From Crocinitomicaceae bacterium (lineage in GTDB: Bacteria > Bacteroidota > Bacteroidia > Flavobacteriales_D > Crocinitomicaceae), in contig NZQU01000015.1 of the NCBI GenBank assembly GCA_002696025.1, forward strand, positions 1 through 9,059: 9,059 nt of DNA. Reading direction: 5' to 3'. The translations under genes were made by a program, and so were the position numbers. This document shows, one piece after another, positions 1-6,500 of the stretch. Position 1 is the first letter of the stretch; the number at the start of each line of letters is the position of its first letter. Under the pieces are notes generated by a model. The model ran no database searches and was not told where the DNA came from. It worked only from the letters and a program-made list of their open reading frames with translations.

Positions 1-582
1 CCAATCCTTTAATAATGCAATTTCTTTTGCTGGCGTTCTTTTAATTTCTGCCCACCAAGGTAAATTGTCTACAATTATGGCAGATAAATCACCAAAATAA
101 GAGTCATTTGATAATTTGTTTTTTTCTGTAGAACCACCAATTACAAGGTGTTTTCCATTGTATAATTGTCGATTTGGAAAATTATTATAATACAATGCAA
201 GAAGGTCTTTTCCACCTCTATTGTGACAAATTTCTAGAGATTCTTTTGTAACGGGAATAAATTTACTTTTATCTGCTGTTGTGCCCGACGATTTAGCAAA
301 CCACTTGGTTTTTGTTGGCCATAAAACATTTTGTTGGCCTTTTATAACCGTGTCTATATATGGCTTGAGACTAGGGTAGTCACTTAATGGTATTTTGTTT
401 TTAAAATCAAGGTAATTGTTAATTGAATTTGTTTGGTATTGTTTGCCAAATAAAGTATTTGATGATTTACTTATCAATTCATTTAATATTTCATCTTGAA
501 CTTCAATAGGATATTTTTTAAATAAATCTATTTGATGGATTCTTTTTTTAATCAACCAAGAAAAAATGGAATTGAATGGCAT
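1..582 (-). CDS. GH3 auxin-responsive promoter family protein, N-terminal part (cut by window edge)
   Basis: This is the first 194 codons of a GH3-family protein, open at the window's left edge; complete members are about 500 residues, so roughly 300 are missing. The reading frame was translated by hand from the ATG whose complement is at 580-582 and contains no stop. It starts MPFNSIFSWLIKKRIHQ and carries the nucleotide-binding signature SSGTTADKSKFIPVT at residues 98-112, preceded by WPTKTKWFAKS and followed by RGGKDLLALYYNNFP, all typical of bacteroidete GH3 proteins. In plants, GH3 enzymes adenylate carboxylates such as indole acetate or jasmonate and join them to amino acids. The bacterial substrate is unknown, so only acyl-adenylation chemistry is inferred. 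The protein is likely cytoplasmic. A 34-residue membrane protein lies 62 nt upstream on the same strand. No Shine-Dalgarno motif precedes the start. Confidence 0.9.
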   Translation of the reverse strand, partial: MPFNSIFSWLIKKRIHQIDLFKKYPIEVQDEILNELISKSSNTLFGKQYQTNSINNYLDFKNKIPLSDYPSLKPYIDTVIKGQQNVLWPTKTKWFAKSSGTTADKSKFIPVTKESLEICHNRGGKDLLALYYNNFPNRQLYNGKHLVIGGSTEKNKLSNDSYFGDLSAIIVDNLPWWAEIKRTPAKEIALLKDW

Positions 583-644
583 AAAATATTAATTTATGCT
601 TGATGATTAATCAGCAAAAAGTACATAGCAATTTTAGAGATTTA

Positions 645-749
645 TTAACCCCATATAAGAATCGAAACCAAAATAGATAACAACGCTATTGTAATAATTG
701 TTCCTATTGCAGCAGTTGATTCCTCAAAAAAATTTTCATTTTTAGACAT
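645..749 (-). CDS. Small single-pass membrane protein, 34 residues, function unknown
   Basis: Reading the minus strand from the ATG at 749-747 gives 34 codons and a TAA at 647-645. The protein has a charged N-terminus (MSKNENFFEESTAA) followed by about 20 uninterrupted hydrophobic residues (IGTIITIALLSILVSILIWG). This is the pattern of a small inner-membrane protein with its N-terminus outside the bilayer. I do not recognise a family. It lies between the GH3 gene downstream on the same strand and the divergent DUF2795 gene. A TAnnTTTG match sits only 8 nt upstream of the start, so the message could be nearly leaderless. The polar-then-hydrophobic layout and clean stop argue for a real gene, but at this length an open frame can also occur by chance. 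Confidence 0.5.
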   Translation of the reverse strand: MSKNENFFEESTAAIGTIITIALLSILVSILIWG

Positions 750-756
750 AACATTA

Positions 757-764
757 CAAATTTA
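757..764 (-). promoter_or_regulatory. Candidate Bacteroidota -7 box (TAAATTTG) before the 34-residue gene
   Basis: Read on the minus strand the eight bases are TAAATTTG, an exact match to the Bacteroidota primary sigma-factor -7 consensus TAnnTTTG. Transcription would begin about five bases further on, near 752, leaving a leader of only about three bases before the ATG at 749. I see no TTG at the expected -33 distance. The match may be chance in such AT-rich DNA. Confidence 0.2.
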
Positions 765-855
765 ATTATAATATATTTAGAGATTGCATTTCATTTGAAT
801 TTTTTATTTTTTTAAAACTAAACATGAAAAATGATGTGAGTTATTGAAAAAAAAT

Positions 856-863
856 TATTTTTG
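856..863 (+). promoter_or_regulatory. Candidate Bacteroidota -7 box (TATTTTTG) before the DUF2795 gene
   Basis: The bases TATTTTTG fit the TAnnTTTG -7 consensus exactly. Transcription would start near 868, giving a leader of about 13 nt before the ATG at 882. The -33 TTG element is not clear: a TTG at 844-846 is too close, and only ATG/GTG-like bases occur at the right spacing. If real, this promoter would drive the four-gene run from 882 to 3476. It also argues against the TTG at 861 as a start codon, because that codon lies inside the box. Confidence 0.35.
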
Positions 864-881
864 TGGCCTCAAAGATTAACT

Positions 882-1103
882 ATGTATTGGACATTAGAAT
901 TAGCGCAATATCTTGAAGACGCACCTTGGCCTGCGAATAAGGACGAATTAATCGACTTTGCCATTCGAACAGGTGCTCCTCTTGAAGTAGTTGAGAACCT
1001 TCAAGACATTGAGGATGAGGGCGAAATGTATGAAACTATTGAAGAAATTTGGCCAGATTATCCTACTAGAGAAGATTTCTTATTTAATGATGATGAATAT
1101 TAG
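882..1103 (+). CDS. DUF2795 domain-containing small acidic protein
   Basis: The 73-residue protein begins MYWTLELAQYLEDAPWP and ends EDFLFNDDEY. This sequence is highly characteristic of the short DUF2795-type proteins conserved in Flavobacteria and relatives, whose function is not known. The composition is strongly acidic (runs such as NLQDIEDEGEMYETIEEIWPDYP) with conserved tryptophans and aromatic residues. There is no signal peptide or membrane segment, so it should be cytoplasmic. The family start is MYWTLELA, so I use the ATG at 882; an in-frame TTG at 861 would add seven residues not expected in the family. It is the first gene of a same-strand run and is separated from the AcpH-like gene by 14 nt, so the two are probably co-transcribed. 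Confidence 0.85.
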   Translation: MYWTLELAQYLEDAPWPANKDELIDFAIRTGAPLEVVENLQDIEDEGEMYETIEEIWPDYPTREDFLFNDDEY

Positions 1104-1117
1104 TTTATTTTAAATAA

Positions 1118-1684
1118 GTGAACTTCTTAGGTCATTTGTATTTTTCGGGTTCTGATTACGATTTAATGTATGCCAATTTATTTGGTGATTTTGTTAAGGG
1201 TTCAAATTTTTCTATTTATTCACAAAAAGTTATTGATGGCATTAAATTGCATCGATCTATTGATTACTATTTTAATAGACACAATTCAATATTAAAAGTT
1301 CAAAGAAAACTATATTCTGAATTACCCAAAATATCAGGTGTGGCAATGGATTTATTTGCAGATCATTGGTTGGCAAAAAATTGGAGCTTATTTCATAACT
1401 TGTCTTACGAGAAATATTTAGAGAGATTTTATTCACATGATCCTTTTGTAAATAATCAATATTCCCATGAATTTGAATATTTCATTAAAATCTTGAAAAC
1501 CAAAAGATGGATGAATGATTATCCAAATCAATCTGGATTAGATTTTGCTTGCAAAGGTTTGTCAAAAAGAATTACTTTTTCTAATAATCTTGATCAAGCA
1601 GTAACTTATTATAATAAATATGAAAGTGATTTAAACATTTCATTTCAGAAATATTTTAAAGATGCTGTAAGCGAGTTTTTATAA
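1118..1684 (+). CDS. ACP phosphodiesterase-like protein (AcpH / DUF479)
   Basis: At 188 residues this protein is close in length to E. coli AcpH (about 193), which removes the 4'-phosphopantetheine arm from holo-acyl carrier protein. The GTG start gives MNFLGHLYFSG, matching the MNFLAHLHLA-type family N-terminus; the next in-frame ATG is codon 17 and would lose the conserved His6. Visible family landmarks are H6, N20-LFGDF-V26 with Asp24 (the essential acidic position in E. coli), LHRSID (H45, R46, D49), and D78-LFADHWLAKNW with D82 and H83. These His/Asp residues are consistent with the HD-phosphatase-like metal site described for the family. It is cytoplasmic, with no signal peptide. It lies between the DUF2795 gene and comB. 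Bacteroidete DUF479 proteins are diverged from E. coli AcpH, so the exact substrate is inferred. Confidence 0.85.
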   Translation: MNFLGHLYFSGSDYDLMYANLFGDFVKGSNFSIYSQKVIDGIKLHRSIDYYFNRHNSILKVQRKLYSELPKISGVAMDLFADHWLAKNWSLFHNLSYEKYLERFYSHDPFVNNQYSHEFEYFIKILKTKRWMNDYPNQSGLDFACKGLSKRITFSNNLDQAVTYYNKYESDLNISFQKYFKDAVSEFL

Positions 1685-1735
1685 AGTGATTTTTTTATTA
1701 TTAATAATTTCTAAAATTGTTTATATTTAAAATCT

Positions 1736-2467
1736 ATGGGGAATGTCTTAGATACAAGGAATAGGGTTGAAGTATGTTTTACGCCAGAAGAATATCATAA
1801 TTTTAAAGAAGAATTTGATATAGTTGTTGTAATTGATGTTCTTCGTGCAACAACGGCTATTTGTACTGCTATATCAAAGGGAGTTAAGTCTATTATTCCA
1901 GTTCGATCAATTGATGAAGCAAAGAAATACAAATCAAAAGGATTTTTAGTTGGTGCCGAAAGGAAAGGTGAGATAGTAGAGGGCTTTGATTTTGGGAATT
2001 CTCCTTATACCTATATTAATACTGATTACGCTGATAAAGAAATTGTTTTAACAACAACTAATGGAACCAAAGCTCTTGATATTGCAAAAAATGCAGAAAC
2101 GGTTCTTGTGGGTTCATTAATAAATATTGATTCTTTAAATAATTTGTTATCCAATAAAAAGTCTAATGTCTTATGTCTTTGTTCGGGTTGGCAAAGTAAG
2201 TTTAACTTAGAGGATACGATTTGCGCAGGTGCTATAGTAGATTTTTTAATCAGTACTGGTAATTTTACTTCAATTGAAGACTCTTCAATTGCGTCAAAAT
2301 ATTTGTATTTATCAGCAAAAGATAATTACTTAGGTTATTTAAAATCGAGCTCTCACAGACGAAGACTCATTAATTTAAACTTAAATGAAGACATAAAATA
2401 TTGTTTAACCCCAAATCAAACTGATGTCATACCAATTCTTAAAAATGGAAAAATTATTAAGTTATAA
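1736..2467 (+). CDS. comB: ComB-family 2-phosphosulfolactate phosphatase
   Basis: This 243-residue protein has the ComB landmarks in order: VVIDVLRATTA (residues 31-41), GAERKGE then GFDFGNSPY (73-91), TTTNGTKAL (106-114), CSGWQSKFNLEDTICAGA (149-166). ComB is a magnesium-dependent acid phosphatase that converts 2-phosphosulfolactate to sulfolactate; it is best known as the second step of coenzyme M synthesis in methanogens. The protein is cytoplasmic, with no signal peptide. The ATG at 1736 adds about nine residues before the conserved VEVCFTPEEY strand, slightly longer than usual; no better start is present. The 51-nt gap from the AcpH-like gene shows no terminator, and its end overlaps the next gene by 23 nt, indicating co-transcription. 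Bacteroidota are not known to make coenzyme M, so the physiological product here is open, although family membership is firm. Confidence 0.88.
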   Translation: MGNVLDTRNRVEVCFTPEEYHNFKEEFDIVVVIDVLRATTAICTAISKGVKSIIPVRSIDEAKKYKSKGFLVGAERKGEIVEGFDFGNSPYTYINTDYADKEIVLTTTNGTKALDIAKNAETVLVGSLINIDSLNNLLSNKKSNVLCLCSGWQSKFNLEDTICAGAIVDFLISTGNFTSIEDSSIASKYLYLSAKDNYLGYLKSSSHRRRLINLNLNEDIKYCLTPNQTDVIPILKNGKIIKL

Positions 2468-3476
2468 GTGGTTGTTTATTTTAATTATTCCGCTCTTTTC
2501 TATTCAAGAGCCATTAAAGAAAAAAACACCTAATCATCCCTCATCAATAAATGATTCGAAATGGGGATTTTTTGGACATATGAGAATCAATAGAATAGCA
2601 GTTTTCACCTTGCCAAGAGAAATGTTTGGTTTTTATAAAGATCATATTGAGTTTATAACAGAGCATGCGGTTGATCCAGATAAAAGAAGATATGCAATGG
2701 ATGCAGAAGCTCCAAGGCATTACATTGATTTAGATCATTTTTATAAGAAAGGTGAGGACTTTAGAAAGGTAATGCCTAAAAGATGGAAAGATGCTGTTAA
2801 AAAATATACAGAAGATACCCTTCAGGCATATGGAATAGTGCCTTGGCATATTCAAGTAATGAAGCGAAAGCTTCAGCGTGCTTTTGAGTCAAAAAATGTT
2901 GATCTTATTTTAAAATATTCCTCTGAAATTGGACATTATATTGGCGACGCACATGTTCCCCTTCATACAACTGAAAATTACAATGGGCAGTTTACAGGTC
3001 AAAAGGGTATTCATGGTTTATGGGAAAGTAGATTGGTAGAGATAAACGCAGATGACTATGATTATTTTGTAGGCAAGGGTAAATATGTTAAAAATTTGCT
3101 TGATTATACTTGGGATGCTGTGTATACCGCTCATGCTGCTATGGATTCTGTTCTTTCAATTGAAAGAGAATTGACTCTTGAGTTTCCTTCAGATCAAAAA
3201 TATGCATATGAACAAAGAGGAAGGACAACTATAAGGACCTATTCTAATGGTTTTTCAAGTGAGTACCATAAACGTTTAAATGGAATGGTTGAAAGAAGGT
3301 TGAGAAGGTCAATTATTGCCGTAGGATCAGTTTGGTATACGGCTTGGGTAGATGCCGGTCAGCCCGATTTATCATTGCTTCAGAGAATTCCTCCATCAGA
3401 AAGCTTATTAAATGAATTTAAAGAACTTGACCAACATTTTCATAATGACGAACATAAGGGTAGAATTTGCGAGTAA
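2445..3476 (+). CDS. Exported zinc-dependent phospholipase C / S1-P1 nuclease-like protein
   Basis: The chosen ATG gives 343 residues beginning MEKLLSYKWLFILIIPLFSIQ, a normal signal peptide (positive n-region, then a hydrophobic core). An upstream in-frame ATG at 2424 would add MSYQFLK and lengthen the overlap with comB, so I prefer 2445. The mature protein carries the trinuclear-zinc ligand pattern of the S1/P1 nuclease and PC-PLC superfamily: W40-GFFGH45, D77, RHYID (H92), GHYIGDAHVPLH (H164, D168, H174) and HGLWES (H190, E194). The spacings 5, 4, 6 and 4 match those of nuclease P1, with Glu replacing its last Asp. It should act in the periplasm or outside the cell on phosphodiesters, either phospholipid or nucleic acid; the substrate cannot be told from sequence. 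Trp40 lies about 18 residues after the predicted signal cleavage site. No lipobox cysteine is present. It overlaps comB by 23 nt. Confidence 0.85.
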   Translation: MEKLLSYKWLFILIIPLFSIQEPLKKKTPNHPSSINDSKWGFFGHMRINRIAVFTLPREMFGFYKDHIEFITEHAVDPDKRRYAMDAEAPRHYIDLDHFYKKGEDFRKVMPKRWKDAVKKYTEDTLQAYGIVPWHIQVMKRKLQRAFESKNVDLILKYSSEIGHYIGDAHVPLHTTENYNGQFTGQKGIHGLWESRLVEINADDYDYFVGKGKYVKNLLDYTWDAVYTAHAAMDSVLSIERELTLEFPSDQKYAYEQRGRTTIRTYSNGFSSEYHKRLNGMVERRLRRSIIAVGSVWYTAWVDAGQPDLSLLQRIPPSESLLNEFKELDQHFHNDEHKGRICE

Positions 3477-3536
3477 TTTATTATTTTGATGAAATAAGTA
3501 AATATACGTAGTCTGTTTAAGGCAACGAGCAAAAAT

Positions 3537-3579
3537 ATCAGGCGTTTATATAATGCTAAACCACATTAAACTACCTGAT
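3537..3579 (+). promoter_or_regulatory. Imperfect inverted repeat ending one base before the start of the giant gene
   Basis: ATCAGG (3537-3542) is complementary to CCTGAT (3574-3579), and GTTTA (3544-3548) to TAAAC (3567-3571), separated by a 1-by-2 internal loop; an 18-nt loop remains that can form a further ATG/CAT pairing. The 3' arm ends one base before the ATG at 3581. No T-run follows, so it does not look like an intrinsic terminator for the upstream gene. As RNA it would cover the ribosome docking region; as DNA it could be an operator. The function is inferred. Confidence 0.4.
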
Positions 3580-3580
3580 T

Positions 3581-6500
3581 ATGTTTTCATTAAATCGCCC
3601 TATAATTTTTTCTTTATTTGGATGTAAAAATAGTTTTCTATTATTTCTGTCTTTTTTGTTTTCAAATATGTTTTTTTTCTCTCAATGTAATCTAATTGTT
3701 GAGGCGTCAAATAACAATATTGGTTGTGGAGATTGTGTAACATTAAGTGCTGAGGGGCAGGTTTTAAATCCAGTTTTTGAAGAAGATTTTAATAGTGGTC
3801 AACCTGTAGGTTGGGATTTTTCTCAAATTGTAATTATTTCAAATAATACTTGTGTTCCTAGTCCTGATGGAACGAATTATATGTGGATGGGGACTAATTC
3901 TGCAGCACCTAGAAGTATGGAAACTATGGCATATGATTTATCAATTGGCGGTCAGATATGTTTTGAAATGAGATATTCTGATAACACTGAGCAACCTGGA
4001 GGAAACCCTTTTGGCGCTCCCAATCCTCATTGTGAAGATCCTGATGCAATAGATGAAGGTGTGTTTTTACAATATTCTATTGATAATGGTTTGACATGGG
4101 TAACCATAGATTACTGGGCTCCTCTATTAGGTGGTGGACCAGGGCCTCAAACAATTTGGGATAATTATTGTGTTGCAATACCAATTGCCGCTCAAACTCC
4201 AAATACAAAAATCAGATGGTTTCAAAATCTATCTTCAGGAGCTATATATGATAATTGGGGGCTTGATAATATTAAAATTTCAGCAAATATTCCAGTTACT
4301 AATTACGAAATAACTTGGCTACATGATAATTTTTCTCATGGTTTAGGAAATTATAACGTAATAAATCCTAATCAGGTTTGTCCCGAGAATGATTCTACTT
4401 TCAATGCAATTATGACAAATGGGATTGATACTTGTTTTGCTTCGGTTAATATTTTAATTAATACAATAAGTATTGACAACATATCAGTTAACCATCCAAA
4501 TTGTGGAGCAGTTGAAGGAGATATTGATATTAGTGTTACTGGTGGAACTGGTAATTATTCATATAGTATAGATAATGGAATTAATTTTCAGACAAATTCA
4601 TTCTTTACACCAGTTGATACTGCTGTTTACACAGTTGTTGTTTTGGATCAAAATAATTGTACTGATACTGCAAATGTTTCTGTAGTTGGAGTTGACTCAT
4701 TGAGTTTAGATGATGTTTCATTAATTCATCCGTGTGATAATAACATTTTAGGGGAGATATCCATTGCTGTTTCAGGAGGCACACCATCATACCAATATAG
4801 TATCGATGGAGGAGCTACTTATTTTCCTACAAATACATTCTCTTCTCTTCCTAGTGGAATTTATAGCGTATTTGTAAAAGATGATGCAAATTGTATTATT
4901 GACACCACAATTACGCTTATTCTTCCTTCTCCTTTAACTATTAATTATTCAATTCAAGAAATTTTATGTTTTGATGATGCTACTGGTTCAATTGATTTAA
5001 ATGTAAGCGGAGGCTTTTCTCCTTATTCATATGACTGGGGTATAAGTTCTTCTGAGGATTTATTTAACTTAATTACAGGTAATTATTCAGTTGTAGTTAC
5101 AGATGATAATGGTTGTTTGTCAAATGAAAATTTTGTTTTAAATCAGCCAACACCATTACAATTAAATGCAGTTGCTCAAAATGTAGTTTGTTATGATGGA
5201 ATAGATGGAAGTATTGATCTTCAGGTTAGTGGGGGAGTGTTTCCATATACATATATATGGAGTAATGGTTTGACAACTCAAGACATCAGCTCTTTACCTG
5301 TTGATTTATATGAAGTTATTGTAACTGATGATAATGGTTGCGTTGATAGTGTTGAATTAAATGTAAATCAGCCTATCAATCCTTTAACACTATCAGAAAC
5401 TCATTTTGACGTTTTTTGTTTTGGTGATGCATCAGGATCAATTGATTTAAATATTGTTGGTGGTACATTTCCTTATAATGTGAATTGGGATAACGGTCAA
5501 GCTACAGAGGATATTATAGGTTTGACTACTGGAAATTATTCTGTGGTTGTAATTGATGATAACAATTGTGAAGAACACTTAGTGGTAAATATTAGCGAGC
5601 CATTATCGCCTTTATCTTTAAGTGAAACACATATTGATGCACTATGTGTAGCAACCGAGACTGGTTCAATTGATTTAACAATTTCTGGGGGAACTCCTAA
5701 TTATTCATTTATATGGAGTAATGGAGAAACAACTGAAGATATTGATGATCTTATGGCTGGTTCTTATGATGTTGATGTAATAGATGATAATGGGTGTTCA
5801 ATTTCAAGCACTATTAATATAGTGGACCCATCAACAAGTATTTCAGCTACCGCGAATGTGAATCATGTTTCATGTCATGGTTTAATGGATGGAGTAATTG
5901 ATTTGACTGTTACAGGCGGTAATCCTGGTTATTCATATGATTGGAATAATTCATCTACTCTTCAAGATATTTCAAATCTATCAGAAGGAAATTATTATGT
6001 AACCATTACAGATGATATTGGTTGTCAGTTTTTCATTTCAGTTGATATTGTTCAGCCATTAGCACCTTTATCGATTGATACGATTATTACTGATGTTGTA
6101 TGTTTTAATTCTAATACTGGTGCAATTGATTTAATTGTTAGTGGAGGATCACTTCCATACTCTTACGATTGGAATAGTGGTGTTTATTTAACAGAGGATG
6201 TGAATAATATAAATGCTGGCACATATAGCGTGCAGGTAACTGATGATAATGGATGTTTTATTTCTGCTGATGTTGATGTTGATCACTTGAATCCTGAAAT
6301 AATAATTACACTTGATTCACACAAAGATGTGTCTTGTCATCAAGGAGATGATGCTTATATAAATGTGAATGTTGTGGGTGGAGTCCCATCCTACAATTTT
6401 TCATGGAATAACAATGCTTGGAATACACAAAATATCTCCAATTTATCTCATGGACAATATTCTTTAGTTGTTACTGATATTATAGGTTGTTCAGCTAGCT

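Noticed and set aside
604..613. Perfect 10-bp palindrome TGATTAATCA upstream of GH3
   Set aside because: Several palindromes of this length are expected by chance in 9 kb of AT-rich DNA, and no second copy or flanking promoter supports an operator.
861..881. TTG at 861 as the start of the DUF2795 protein
   Set aside because: It would add MWPQRLT, which is not part of the conserved family N-terminus, and it lies inside the candidate -7 box; the ATG at 882 gives the family start MYWTLELA.
2424..2444. ATG at 2424 as the start of the phospholipase-like protein
   Set aside because: It adds MSYQFLK ahead of a good signal peptide and lengthens the overlap with comB; the ATG at 2445 is in an A-rich context and gives a normal signal peptide.
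3477..3580. tRNA or riboswitch in the gap before the giant gene
   Set aside because: No cloverleaf, CCA end or known riboswitch core is visible; only the simple inverted repeat is supported.
3680..3691. Lipoprotein signal at FFSQC of the giant protein
   Set aside because: Gln before Cys does not fit a lipobox; the Gln is the usual end of a bacteroidete signal peptide and the protein has a T9SS sorting domain.
4131..4313. Plus-strand 60-codon open frame inside the giant gene
   Set aside because: It lies in another frame of a clearly coding region (reelin-like domain) and has no recognisable features.
4605..4790. Minus-strand 61-codon open frame inside the SprB repeats
   Set aside because: It is antisense to conserved repeat codons, its Gln/Leu-rich composition is an artefact, and no family is recognisable.
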